Shown: positions 1 to 10,678 of the stretch, in pieces
Layout: each line of letters opens with the position of its first letter
Position numbering within the stretch: the first letter of the stretch is position 1
Assembly: GCF_023283765.1 (NCBI RefSeq)
Contig: NZ_JAKILG010000037.1
Coordinates: 1 to 51,331 of the forward strand
From: Shewanella profunda
GTDB taxonomy: Bacteria; Pseudomonadota; Gammaproteobacteria; Enterobacterales; Shewanellaceae
Reading direction: 5' to 3'
DNA length: 51,331 nucleotides
The notes under the pieces: model-generated
The model's input: the letters and a program-made list of their open reading frames with translations, nothing else
Databases searched by the model: none
What the model was told of the DNA's origin: nothing
Translations under genes and position numbers: made by a program

Positions 1-95
1 TTGCGGGACTTATCGCCTATCAATTGAAAGACAATAAGCCACAACTGAACATCACTAACGCAGAGTTTAATGCTATTGCAGTTATGGCTTGTTAA
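1..95 (+). CDS. 3' end of an unidentified gene (partial)
   Basis: An open frame enters from the left edge (third frame) and ends at TAA 93-95, giving 30 residues that finish ..NAIAVMAC. It stops 7 bases before the stop codon of the convergent gltD, so the frame is bounded sensibly. There is too little sequence to assign a family. It could also be a chance open frame. Confidence 0.4.
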   Translation, partial: AGLIAYQLKDNKPQLNITNAEFNAIAVMAC

Positions 96-102
96 ACCGA
101 TC

Positions 103-1515
<1,413 letters not shown>

Positions 1516-4500
1516 TTACCCCGCTTTTACAACTAATTCAGGGCTCGATTGCTCTAACTTGAGCAGATCGGCCACGGCAATATTTTTAGGTTTCACTAAT
1601 ACGAAGCAATCTAACCAGTTAGCAAAATCACTTAAGATCATCTTGGCATGCTCACTGCCTGTTTCGGCGACATGGGTTTCAATCAGACCCTTCAAATGTT
1701 GTTGATGGATAGGGGATTCGAGTTTTTGAGTATCGACGAGCTCAGTATTCACACGACGATTGAAGCGGCCAAATTGATCGAACACATAGGCAAAGCCACC
1801 CGTCATACCTGCGCCGAAGTTCACCCCAGTTTTACCAAGGACGACGACGATACCGCTGGTCATATATTCACAGCCGTTATCGCCAAGCCCTTCAACCACA
1901 GCAATCGCCCCTGAGTTACGTACCGCAAAACGCTCGCCAGCTTGACCTGCGGCGAAGAACTTACCGCCTGTCGCGCCATAAAGACAAGTGTTACCCACGA
2001 TGGCGCTGCGCTCACTCTGGAACGGGCTGCCAATTGGCGGATAAATTACTATCTGCCCGCCAGACATGCCTTTACCGACATAGTCGTTGGCATCGCCGCA
2101 GAGTTTTAGCTCAAGACCTGGGCTGTTCCATACGCCAAAGCTTTGGCCTGCACTGCCGTTAAAGCTCAGTTTGATTGGTGCTTTCGTGCCTTTTACGCCA
2201 AGCGTGCTCGCGATATAGCCAGATAACGTCGCGCCAACGGAGCGGTCTGTGTTGTTGATGCTATAAGCGGCATCGAAACATTCGCCTTTATCGACGGCGC
2301 TTTGGCACTCGTTCAATAGGTGTTGATTAAGCAATCCCAAATCCGCAGGGGGATTGGTTTCTTTCCAAGTTCGGGCCGACGTGGCGGGTACCTTGGGTTG
2401 ATACAGGATGGGCGATAAATCGAGGCCCTGTTGTTTTGCCGTTTGCCCTTCAAGGGTATGCAACCATTCGCTGCGACCGACTAAGTCTTCAAACTTGCTC
2501 ACCCCTAAGGTCGCCATCCATTCACGCACTTCCTCTGCCACAAACTCAAAGTAAGTCATCACTCGCTCTGGCAGACCATGGTAATGGTTGTCACGCAGGT
2601 TTTTGTCTTGAGTCGCAACGCCCGTCGCGCAGTTGTTCAAGTGGCAAATACGCAGGTATTTACAACCAAGGGCAATCATGGGCACAGTACCAAAACCAAA
2701 GCTCTCAGCACCTAAGAGCGCGGCTTTAATGACATCTGTCCCCGTTTTTAAACCGCCATCGACTTGCAGACGAATTTTATGACGTAGACCGTTTTCGACC
2801 AGAGATTGGTGCACTTCGGCTAACCCTAGTTCCCACGGGCTACCCGCATATTTTACTGAGGTGATTGGGCTGGCACCTGTGCCGCCGTCGTAACCTGAAA
2901 TAGTGATCATATCGGCATAGGCTTTTGCCACGCCGGTGGCGATAGTGCCTACACCAGGTTCTGACACGAGTTTCACTGAAATCAGCGCTTTGGTGTTAAT
3001 TTGCTTCAAATCGAAAATCAGCTGGGCTAAATCTTCGATAGAGTAAATGTCATGGTGCGGTGGCGGTGAAATCAAGGTTACACCTGGACGTGCGTGACGC
3101 AGTCCAGCGATTTCCACACTGACTTTATGGCCGGGTAACTGGCCGCCTTCACCGGGTTTTGCCCCTTGGGCGACTTTAATTTGCAGTACATCGGCGTTAA
3201 CTAAGTAGTGCGCTGTAACGCCAAAGCGCGCCGAGGCAATCTGTTTAATCGCAGAATTTCGTTCAGTATTAAAACGACGTGCATCCTCACCACCTTCTCC
3301 TGAATTTGAACGGCCGCCTAAGCGGTTCATCGCAATGGAGAGGGCTTCGTGGGCTTCAGGGCTCAGGGCGCCGATACTCATGGCCGCACTGTCAAAACGT
3401 GAATATAGACCTGATGCAGCTTCTACATCGGCGATATCAATTGCCGTTTGCGTACCTTTAATGCCGATGAGGTCGCGTAGTGTCGCGATAGGGCGATTGT
3501 CGACTAACTCAGCAAACTTTTTATAGGTCGCAAAGCTTTTATCAATTAAAGAAGCTTGCAAGGTGTTGACTACATCTGGGTTAAAGCAGTGATATTCACC
3601 GCCTTCAACATATTTAAGTAAACCACCTTGAGGTAATGGCACATGGGCACGGTAGGCCGCTTTATGCAAAATAGCTTGGTCTTGGGCGATTTCAGCAAAG
3701 CCTGCACCCTCAATGCGGCTGATCACGCCCTTAAAGCACTGTTCAATCACTTCGCTGGCGATACCTATCGCTTCAAACTGTTGGCTACAACGGTAAGAGC
3801 CAACAGTGCTGATGCCCATTTTTGACATGATCTTACGCAGACCTTTTTCAATGCCGTAACGGAAATTCAGCATTAATGCAATCGTATCGGTTAAACCATG
3901 GCGTTTCGCAAGATCGGAGATTGATTCGTACACTAGGTATGGATAAATGGCTGTTGCACCAAAACCGATTAGTACTGCAAAGTGATGTGGATCTCGCGCC
4001 GATGCGGTTTCAACAATGATGTTGGTATCGCAGCGTAGGCTTTTATTAACCAGCATTTGCTGTACTGACCCGACGGCCATGGCTGCAGGGATGACTTGTG
4101 CGGATTTATCAACAGCACGATCGGATAATATAAGTAATGTCGTTCCACTACGGGCTAAACGCTCAGCTTCGGCTGTAATACGGCGAATGGCATTTTCTAG
4201 CCCTTCTTGGGGGGCGTAATTTAAATCGACGATATTAGCGCGATAGTAAGTGCTATCTAATCCTAGTAACTGATTAAAATCACTGAATAATAAAATCGGT
4301 GAATTGAACATCACGCGGTAGGCATGACCCGTAGTTTCATTAAATAAGTTTTGTTCGCGACCAATACAGGTCGCTAATGACATCACGTGTTTTTCGCGCA
4401 GTGGATCGATGGGGGGGTTAGTCACTTGAGCGAATTTCTGTCGGAAATAGTCATACAGCGAACGTGACTTTTTCGACAATACTGCCATCGGTGTATCATC

Positions 4501-5964
4501 ACCCATTGAACCTGTGGCTTCTTCACCTTGTTTTGCTAATACCCAAATAACTTGTTCTAGCTCTTCGCGGGTATAACCAAATTGCTTTTGATATTGCAGC
4601 AATTGTTCTGGACTTAATTCGCTAGCGCCATGTTGCTCTGTCGCGAGCTTTTCGGCGGGAATTAATGTACGACTGTTTTTCGCCATCCACTCTTTGTAGG
4701 GGTGACGGCGCTTAAGATCGTTATCGATCTCAAAGGATTGATATAGACGGCCGTTTAAAGTATCTAATACCAATAGCTCACCCGGTCCGACTCGGCCTTT
4801 TTCGATCACTTCATCGGCGGCATAATCCCAAATACCGACTTCGGAGGCTAGGGTCAAAATCCGATCCTTAGTGATCACATAGCGCGATGGGCGCAGACCG
4901 TTACGGTCAACTGCGCAGGCGGCGTGGCGACCGTTAGTCATTACAATACCTGCTGGGCCATCCCAAGGTTCCATATGCATGGAGTTGAAGTCGTAGAAGG
5001 CTTTTAACTCGTCATCCATTTCTGGATTACTCTGCCATGCAGGCGGGATCAACAGTCGCATGGCACGGTATAAGTCCATACCGCCGGATAGCAGCATTTC
5101 TAACATGTTATCTAAGGATGAAGAGTCTGAGCCCGTTTCATTCACAAAAGGCGCTGCTTGTTGTAAATCCGGCAGTAGTGGCGAGTTAAACTTATAGGCA
5201 CGGGCGCGAGCCCATTGACGGTTACCCGTAATGGTATTGATTTCACCATTATGTGCTAAATACCTAAACGGCTGAGCTAATGGCCATTTAGGGGAGGTAT
5301 TGGTTGAGAAACGCTGGTGAAATAAGCAGATAGAACTTTTTAAGCGAATGTCCGCCAAATCAGGATAAAAGGCTGGCAAGTCCACCGGCATCATCAGGCC
5401 TTTGTAGACAATGACTTGGCCAGACAAACTCGCGACATAGAAATCTTTATCATCGGTAATTTGTTGTTCTAAACGGCGGCGCGCCATATATAGGCGACGT
5501 TCGAGATCTTTTTCACGCCAACCGATAGGGGCGTTGATCAGCACCTGATAAATCTGCGGCAGGCTAGCCTTGCCGATTTCACCTAATACGTCGGGATTGA
5601 CTGGCACTTTGCGCCAACCTGCAATACTTAAGGTTTCGCGCTCGAGTTCGCGCTCAAGGATAAACTTAGCTTGGTCTGCCAGTTCTTCATTTTGGCTTAA
5701 AAACAGCATACCCACGGCAAATTTTCGGCTTAGGTGCCAGTCATTTTCCGATGCAATGGCTTCAAAAAACTGTACGGGCAGTTGCATTAAAAGACCACAA
5801 CCATCGCCAGTGCGACCGTCGGAGGCGATACCGCCACGATGTTTCATTCGATCGAGGCCATGAATAGCCGTGCGCACAATACGGTGGCTGGCTTCGCCAT
5901 CCATTTGTGCTATCAACCCAAAACCACAATTGTCCCGCTCAAAACTGGGATGATATAAGCTCAT
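1516..5964 (-). CDS. gltB: Glutamate synthase [NADPH] large (alpha) subunit
   Basis: This is the large GOGAT subunit (1482 aa from the chosen start). It has an N-terminal class II glutamine amidotransferase domain, a central domain, an FMN-binding synthase domain with its [3Fe-4S] cysteines (CKYLRICHLNNC), and a C-terminal beta-helix rich in glycine. The nucleophile should be Cys13, exposed after removal of a 12-residue propeptide (ERDNCGFG context); E. coli has a longer propeptide. I start at ATG 5964 because GAGAGG lies 8-9 bases upstream and MSLYHPSFERDN aligns with E. coli. The frame stays open for 8 more codons to 5988 without a better ribosome site. It is first in the gltBD operon and divergent from yhcC, as in E. 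coli. Confidence 0.97.
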   Translation of the reverse strand: MSLYHPSFERDNCGFGLIAQMDGEASHRIVRTAIHGLDRMKHRGGIASDGRTGDGCGLLMQLPVQFFEAIASENDWHLSRKFAVGMLFLSQNEELADQAKFILERELERETLSIAGWRKVPVNPDVLGEIGKASLPQIYQVLINAPIGWREKDLERRLYMARRRLEQQITDDKDFYVASLSGQVIVYKGLMMPVDLPAFYPDLADIRLKSSICLFHQRFSTNTSPKWPLAQPFRYLAHNGEINTITGNRQWARARAYKFNSPLLPDLQQAAPFVNETGSDSSSLDNMLEMLLSGGMDLYRAMRLLIPPAWQSNPEMDDELKAFYDFNSMHMEPWDGPAGIVMTNGRHAACAVDRNGLRPSRYVITKDRILTLASEVGIWDYAADEVIEKGRVGPGELLVLDTLNGRLYQSFEIDNDLKRRHPYKEWMAKNSRTLIPAEKLATEQHGASELSPEQLLQYQKQFGYTREELEQVIWVLAKQGEEATGSMGDDTPMAVLSKKSRSLYDYFRQKFAQVTNPPIDPLREKHVMSLATCIGREQNLFNETTGHAYRVMFNSPILLFSDFNQLLGLDSTYYRANIVDLNYAPQEGLENAIRRITAEAERLARSGTTLLILSDRAVDKSAQVIPAAMAVGSVQQMLVNKSLRCDTNIIVETASARDPHHFAVLIGFGATAIYPYLVYESISDLAKRHGLTDTIALMLNFRYGIEKGLRKIMSKMGISTVGSYRCSQQFEAIGIASEVIEQCFKGVISRIEGAGFAEIAQDQAILHKAAYRAHVPLPQGGLLKYVEGGEYHCFNPDVVNTLQASLIDKSFATYKKFAELVDNRPIATLRDLIGIKGTQTAIDIADVEAASGLYSRFDSAAMSIGALSPEAHEALSIAMNRLGGRSNSGEGGEDARRFNTERNSAIKQIASARFGVTAHYLVNADVLQIKVAQGAKPGEGGQLPGHKVSVEIAGLRHARPGVTLISPPPHHDIYSIEDLAQLIFDLKQINTKALISVKLVSEPGVGTIATGVAKAYADMITISGYDGGTGASPITSVKYAGSPWELGLAEVHQSLVENGLRHKIRLQVDGGLKTGTDVIKAALLGAESFGFGTVPMIALGCKYLRICHLNNCATGVATQDKNLRDNHYHGLPERVMTYFEFVAEEVREWMATLGVSKFEDLVGRSEWLHTLEGQTAKQQGLDLSPILYQPKVPATSARTWKETNPPADLGLLNQHLLNECQSAVDKGECFDAAYSINNTDRSVGATLSGYIASTLGVKGTKAPIKLSFNGSAGQSFGVWNSPGLELKLCGDANDYVGKGMSGGQIVIYPPIGSPFQSERSAIVGNTCLYGATGGKFFAAGQAGERFAVRNSGAIAVVEGLGDNGCEYMTSGIVVVLGKTGVNFGAGMTGGFAYVFDQFGRFNRRVNTELVDTQKLESPIHQQHLKGLIETHVAETGSEHAKMILSDFANWLDCFVLVKPKNIAVADLLKLEQSSPELVVKAG

Positions 5965-6546
5965 ACAAAAAACCTCTCTAGACCTCAACTAAATTACTTC
6001 TCGGGGAGAAAATGTAAAGACTTTCTATATATGCACCCGAACCACCCAAATTAGCCTGAGATTCACTAAAGGTCAAACCAAAAATTTGCATAAAATATGG
6101 GTATTAATTCATATTTGATACACAAAGCATAATAACATTACGTTAACGTCAACTGGTGAAAGTGCTGTATAACATTATGAATAAAAAGAATTTTAAAAAG
6201 GTTAAAACTCATGATTTACTAAAATGTAACATGGAGTGGGATTGTTTTTGATTTACAGATAGTGATTTTTATTGCAAATACAGTGTCAAAATAAAAATTT
6301 ATAAGAAGTGAATTATTATTCTGTTTATTTGTGAGCTATATCGCTAAATGTAAGTTAAATGCAGGAGGAAGTGCACATTTTTGATGATAGTTTTGACTAT
6401 CTATTTGGAGTTTGATTTATGACGAAGAAATACGTTTCTTCTTTGTTTACAATAAGCTTTTTCTTCTATTCAATCACTTTTTTTCTAGCAGAAACTTTAT
6501 CCTGGTTATTTTAAATGAAGCAATATCACATTCGGCTGGTGCTTTA
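5965..6546. other. Non-coding gap between divergent gltB and yhcC
   Basis: This AT-rich stretch of about 580 bases should hold the gltB promoter (minus) and the yhcC promoter (plus). I see a GAGAGG ribosome site for gltB near 5973-5981, a LiuR-like palindrome at 6138-6152, and a small inverted repeat (GATAG..CTATC) at 6386-6401. An open frame runs from TTG 6412 into yhcC, but it encodes a hydrophobic extension absent from the family and I treat it as non-coding. Confidence 0.6.
6138..6152. promoter_or_regulatory. LiuR-like palindromic operator candidate upstream of gltB
   Basis: TTACGTTAACGTCAA contains the perfect 10-base palindrome ACGTTAACGT. As I recall, the MerR-family regulator LiuR of branched-chain amino-acid degradation in Shewanella and relatives recognises operators of the TTTACGTTAACGTAAA type, and gltBD has been proposed as a target. 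The site is about 175 bases upstream of the gltB start. The match is by eye and from memory. Confidence 0.4.
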
Positions 6547-7476
6547 ATGGGGCTTAATGCATACGTCAACACATTCGGCGCAGTCTGTAAGGCTAAATAC
6601 GGTGCGAGATTACGCAAACTTACAATAGACGCAAAGTTCACTTGCCCTAATCGTGATGGGACGGTTGGCCGAGGGGGATGTACTTTCTGTAACGTGGCAT
6701 CATTTAGTCATCAAACGCAGGAAGAACAGAGTATTACTGAGCAACTCAAGCAAGGAAAAATGCGTTATCGTGAGGCAAGGCCAGAAGTTAATGCTGATAA
6801 ATTTATTGCATATTTTCAGGCTTACACTAGCACTTATGATGAATATCAAGTGTTGATGACCAAGTACGATGAGGCGGTTAGAGATGGAGAAATAGTGGGT
6901 TTGTGTGTAGGAACTCGTCCCGATTGTGTGCCAGACAATGTACTTGATTTACTGGTAAGTTACCAAGAAAAGGGCGTCGATGTTTGGTTAGAGCTCGGGC
7001 TGCAGACTGCGAACGATACAACACTAACAAAGATTAATCGCGGCCATGATTTTGCTTGTTATTGTGATACTGTCCTAAGGGCAAGGAGCCGGGGGTTGAA
7101 GGTGTGTACTCATCTTATTCTTGGTTTACCTAATGAAACTCATAATGACTATATGGCAACACTAAAAGCTGTTCTTAATCATGGTGTTGATGGACTTAAA
7201 TTGCATCCACTGCATATTGTTGAAGGTAGCACTATGGCCAAGGCTTGGCGAAGTGGACGCTTACCTTTGTTGCAACTTGAAGATTATGCTGCAAGTGTGG
7301 GTGAACTCATTCGTCACACACCAAAAGAAGTTATTTTCCATCGAGTTACCGCCTATGCTAAAAAACCAATATTGCTTGCACCTGATTGGTGTGCTTATCG
7401 TTGGGATGGATTAGTGGCGATTGTCGATAATTTGGCGCTTTATGGTGGACAAGGGCAAGCATTAGAGGGACGATAG
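6547..7476 (+). CDS. yhcC: TIGR01212-family radical SAM protein YhcC
   Basis: This is a radical S-adenosylmethionine enzyme of the YhcC/TIGR01212 family; I know of no established substrate. The [4Fe-4S] motif appears as CPNRDGTVGRGGCTFC, an expanded spacing typical of this family. Further family signatures are GLCVGTRPDCVP, WLELGLQT, INRGHDF and DGLKLHPLHIV. I start at ATG 6547 because MGLNAYVNTFG aligns with the E. coli N-terminus and gives 309 aa, the same length as E. coli YhcC. The longer frame from TTG 6412 adds 45 hydrophobic residues and is unlikely. No strong Shine-Dalgarno site precedes 6547, so the start is less certain than the gene. It lies between gltBD and hptA, as yhcC lies between gltBD and arcB in E. 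coli. Confidence 0.93.
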   Translation: MGLNAYVNTFGAVCKAKYGARLRKLTIDAKFTCPNRDGTVGRGGCTFCNVASFSHQTQEEQSITEQLKQGKMRYREARPEVNADKFIAYFQAYTSTYDEYQVLMTKYDEAVRDGEIVGLCVGTRPDCVPDNVLDLLVSYQEKGVDVWLELGLQTANDTTLTKINRGHDFACYCDTVLRARSRGLKVCTHLILGLPNETHNDYMATLKAVLNHGVDGLKLHPLHIVEGSTMAKAWRSGRLPLLQLEDYAASVGELIRHTPKEVIFHRVTAYAKKPILLAPDWCAYRWDGLVAIVDNLALYGGQGQALEGR

Positions 7477-7667
7477 TAGCGAAGTAGCCACAGTTCAAAT
7501 GCTATCTATCGTGATGGAAATAAGATAGTGTTGATTTCAAGTGGTTGATTTTTTGAAAATAAATTTGTTTTTGGATATCAAATACTGCTATAGGTTGCAC
7601 TGCCAATTTTAGTGGGTATCATGTCCTCAATTTGATTTACGCATTGAACTACTTAAGGGAGGCCTAG

Positions 7668-8033
7668 ATGGCCACAGTTGAATTAGAAGCAATCCTAGAT
7701 CTCAATACTCTGGAACAGTACTGTAGTGCTATTGGTGCCGCTACCCTCTTGAAGAGTGTTGTATTATTTGAGCAACTAATGCCTGAATATGTGGGTAATC
7801 TAGTAAAGGCTAACGATGCTGCAGATAAAGATACCCTGTGTTCTGAGGCTCATAAGTTTAAGGGGGCTGCAGGCTCGGTTGGTTTGAAGCGTATCCAACA
7901 AGTTGCCCAATTACTGCAACATGGTGAAGAAGCACGTTGGGAAGTAGAACACGGTATTTGGGTTGCTCAAATTGTTGAGTTTGCAAGTGCCGATCTGCAA
8001 CAGCTAAAGCAGTTTCTTCAGGCAAAAGTGTAA
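7668..8033 (+). CDS. hptA: Stand-alone ArcB-type histidine phosphotransfer protein HptA
   Basis: This 121-aa soluble protein is a single HPt domain. The phospho-acceptor is His62 in HKFKGAAGSVGLK, almost identical to the motif around His717 in the C-terminal HPt domain of E. coli ArcB. The similarity runs over the whole length, starting at DLNTLEQY..PEYV. It has no sensor, kinase or receiver domain. In Shewanella oneidensis the Arc system is known to be split: HptA relays phosphate to ArcA, and a separate hybrid kinase (ArcS) supplies it. The start is well supported by GGGAGG 5 bases upstream of ATG 7668. It occupies the position that arcB holds next to yhcC in E. coli, suggesting that it is a reduced arcB. 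Confidence 0.9.
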   Translation: MATVELEAILDLNTLEQYCSAIGAATLLKSVVLFEQLMPEYVGNLVKANDAADKDTLCSEAHKFKGAAGSVGLKRIQQVAQLLQHGEEARWEVEHGIWVAQIVEFASADLQQLKQFLQAKV

Positions 8034-8522
8034 CGTTGCCTGTACAATTGGCGCAGTCCGATAGCAAGTGATGGCTGCGCTAATCGTCACATAATACTGT
8101 TCGTTTTTCTATATGGATAAGCTAGACGTATTGATGTTTTGGGGGATTTTCTCGCGGTTTGTTGCTATTTTATGCAAGGGATGGTTCACGTAGTTATTCT
8201 GCATAAATGGGTGATAACGCAGCAGAAATGCCAGCCAAACGTTCCCGAAGTAAGATCTTACTCTTTTTGTTACCGCTGCTCGTCACTTATTTAGAATAAC
8301 TAAATATCGTTTCTCGTTTTTGGAAGTACAACCTTGCCAAATAGCGCAAAATTTAATCTCGGAATATCAAAACACCCTAATTTGAACTATGTGCGCAGTT
8401 GCGCAATCTGCTGAATATCGATTCTGCTCACACTCTTGATAACTAATGCCACGTTATTGTTGATAATTTATGCTAGAGTAGATTTAATTTATTAATTCAT
8501 AACCTTACTGGCAATCGATAAA
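8034..8522. other. Non-coding gap between hptA and oxyR
   Basis: I see no convincing gene in these 489 bases. Structures present are a 14-base perfect palindrome (AGTAAGATCTTACT, 8249-8262) followed by CTTTTT, which could be a weak terminator, and TGCGCA-GT-TGCGCA at about 8393-8406. The oxyR promoter should lie in the right-hand part. A 26-codon frame at 8113-8193 lacks a ribosome site. Confidence 0.5.
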
Positions 8523-9434
8523 ATGAAAAGTTTACCTAGTCTAAAGAATTTATTTTATTTGGTGAATCTCCATCAAGAGCAAAACTTTAACCGCGCCGCT
8601 AAGGTGTGTTTTGTGAGCCAGTCGACTCTGTCCAGTGGGATCCAAAATTTAGAGGAGCAGCTAGGCCATCAATTAATCGAGCGTGATCATAAGTCATTTA
8701 TGTTTACTGCCATTGGTGAAGAAGTGGTACAACGCTGCCGTAAGATCCTCACTGATGTTGATGATTTAGTAGAGCTAGTTAAAAATCAAGGTGAGCCAAT
8801 GACAGGGGATATACGTCTAGGCTGTATTCCCACAATTGCCCCCTTTCTACTGAGCCGTGTTGTGCGCCAATGTCAGCAAGCTTATCCCGCGATGAGTTTG
8901 TTGTTAAAAGAAGATACGACTGAGCGTTTATTAGATGCCTTAGGGAAAGGAGAGTTAGATTTATTGATCCTTGCCCTGCCCGTTGACACCAGTGGTTACC
9001 ACAGTATGAAGGTTGGGATAGACCCATTCAAAATGGTGATCCATAAGGATTTGGCTGGCGGTATTCATCAACCTATTGATTATCAAACATTACCGGATGA
9101 GAGTATTTTTTTACTGCAAAGTGAACATTGTATTACAGGCCATGCAATCACGGCTTGTCAGTTGGGTGATAGTGCCAAGGTTAACCCGTTTGCAGCAACC
9201 AGTTTGCATACCTTAGTACAGATGGTAAACAGTAAATTAGGGACGACTTTCTTACCACAAATGGCGATTGATGCTGGCATCTTAAACGATACCGATCTCG
9301 TGGTAATGGCACCGCCAGGTGAGGCGCCCTATCGTGATATAGGATTAGTTTGGAGACAAACTACCAGCCGTATTTTAACTTTCCGAGCCTTAGGGTTAAT
9401 GATCCAAAAGCTGCTGACAAAAGACGTCGAGTAA
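8523..9434 (+). CDS. oxyR: Hydrogen peroxide-sensing LysR regulator OxyR
   Basis: This LysR-type transcription factor (303 aa) has an N-terminal winged helix-turn-helix (about residues 5-65, with FNRAAKVCFVSQSTLSSGI) and a C-terminal sensor domain. Cys203 and Cys212 are nine residues apart (CITGHAITAC), matching the peroxide-sensing C199/C208 disulfide pair of E. coli OxyR. The following FAATSLHTLVQMV also matches the OxyR region after C208. In the family, oxidation forms the disulfide and activates catalase and peroxiredoxin genes. It is convergent with cyaC and appears monocistronic. The ribosome site before ATG 8523 is weak. Confidence 0.9.
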   Translation: MKSLPSLKNLFYLVNLHQEQNFNRAAKVCFVSQSTLSSGIQNLEEQLGHQLIERDHKSFMFTAIGEEVVQRCRKILTDVDDLVELVKNQGEPMTGDIRLGCIPTIAPFLLSRVVRQCQQAYPAMSLLLKEDTTERLLDALGKGELDLLILALPVDTSGYHSMKVGIDPFKMVIHKDLAGGIHQPIDYQTLPDESIFLLQSEHCITGHAITACQLGDSAKVNPFAATSLHTLVQMVNSKLGTTFLPQMAIDAGILNDTDLVVMAPPGEAPYRDIGLVWRQTTSRILTFRALGLMIQKLLTKDVE

Positions 9435-9488
9435 TAGCGCTTTCGAGTCAGTTTGGAACTAAGTACGCAAATTAACGAGTGATGAATG

Positions 9489-10556
9489 TTAAAGAGGGGA
9501 AACGCCAAACACTTCAATCGAGTGTTGTTTTCCTTTTAGCTTGATTGGACCTAGGTTGGTTAGGCGATATTCACTGTTTGGATTATCCAAGCGTCCTGCT
9601 AAAGCCCCTGACACTAACATACGTTGTCCTAGGGGATTACACTGATCTTGTAGTCTTGCTAACGTATTGAGCACATCACTAAAGAAACTAATTTCTTGTT
9701 TCTGTACCCCGACAACGGCTGCCACAACTTGTCCACAATGGGCGGCAGCCTTAAACTTAGGAACAAAACCGTAGTGTTCCTCAAAGTAGCGTCTTTGCCA
9801 GTTAAGCTGCTGGCTAAATTCAAAATAGATATTCATGCAACGGTCATGCACCACGCCTTCTTCTAACGGCCAATGAATAAGGACTGCATCACCCATATAA
9901 CGATATATTTCGGCTTCATTATTGGTCACAGTTTCTGACAATAGGCTAAAGCTGTCTTGGATTAAACGACTAAAACGGTAATCACCAAGTGACTCGGCGT
10001 GTGTGGTGGAAGCAACCATATCCAAGTAAAGAAATAAACGCTGTTCATACCGTGGCTTATGGTATTTACCCATACCGATATTGAGCAAAATGCGTGGACC
10101 TACTAATAACGCCATTTGTTCAACAAAGGCTAAACTGACACGCACAACAACAAGGTAAACAATGAGTGCTTGAAAGGATGTGCTGTATAGAATGTGTGCT
10201 GTGAGCATTTGTCTTAGGGTCGACATATGGTTTTCTACGGCCCACATATTTAAGAATTGGGTAATATATGCCAAGGTCGTTGCGCCTAGTAATAGGAACA
10301 ATCCTTTAAAAATGACTGAAAATATGTAGGGGAGGCGATTGATTGCACTAAAGTCGGCAATTAAATTTGACATCCAATGCAGGCTGCCAAAGATGATCCC
10401 CATATAAACGGCAAGGGTAGCAAGATCGGCTGAGCCTACCGCCCATTGGGGCAGTTCTGGTGATTGTGCATATCGAAAAAACACGAAAGCAGCCATGGCA
10501 ATAGCCCAAGCTAATATCGCAAAAAGAAGTTTTTTCGCTTGTCTACGTGCTCTCAC
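9489..10556 (-). CDS. cyaC: Membrane-bound class III adenylate cyclase (CyaC-type)
   Basis: The N-terminal 160 residues hold about five to six hydrophobic segments (around 10-28, 44-66, 80-100, 125-143, 145-160). A class III nucleotidyl cyclase domain follows from about residue 170. Metal-binding aspartates are D179 (LYLDMVASTT) and D223 (YMGDAVL), and the transition-state pair is N297/R301 (VLNTLARL). The lysine that usually selects adenine just before the GD motif is Arg219 here, so substrate choice is inferred from the family. In S. oneidensis a membrane class III cyclase called CyaC takes part in anaerobic respiration control through cAMP-CRP; the equivalence is from memory. The start is GTG 10556. 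Its stop lies 54 bases from the convergent oxyR stop. Confidence 0.8.
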   Translation of the reverse strand: MRARRQAKKLLFAILAWAIAMAAFVFFRYAQSPELPQWAVGSADLATLAVYMGIIFGSLHWMSNLIADFSAINRLPYIFSVIFKGLFLLLGATTLAYITQFLNMWAVENHMSTLRQMLTAHILYSTSFQALIVYLVVVRVSLAFVEQMALLVGPRILLNIGMGKYHKPRYEQRLFLYLDMVASTTHAESLGDYRFSRLIQDSFSLLSETVTNNEAEIYRYMGDAVLIHWPLEEGVVHDRCMNIYFEFSQQLNWQRRYFEEHYGFVPKFKAAAHCGQVVAAVVGVQKQEISFFSDVLNTLARLQDQCNPLGQRMLVSGALAGRLDNPNSEYRLTNLGPIKLKGKQHSIEVFGVSPL

Positions 10557-10678
10557 GACTCGATTTTTATCCGAATACGACCATTATTTCAGGATGCCGT
10601 AGTTTATAGAAAATCAGTACCAAAGTGCTAGTGAAATTTGTGATCTGGATCAATACAAGTCCATATCGTTACTAAAAT

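Noticed and set aside
6100..6200. ArgR boxes upstream of gltB
   Set aside because: Several TGAAT/ATTCA-like fragments occur in AT-rich DNA, but none forms a convincing 18-base ArgR palindrome.
6412..6546. 45-residue N-terminal extension of YhcC from TTG 6412
   Set aside because: It is hydrophobic, AT-rich, absent from the family, and GGAG sits only 2 bases from the TTG. Starting at ATG 6547 gives exactly the E. coli length.
8113..8193. 26-codon frame MDKLDVLMFWG.. between hptA and oxyR
   Set aside because: It has no ribosome site and no recognisable similarity; the length is expected by chance.
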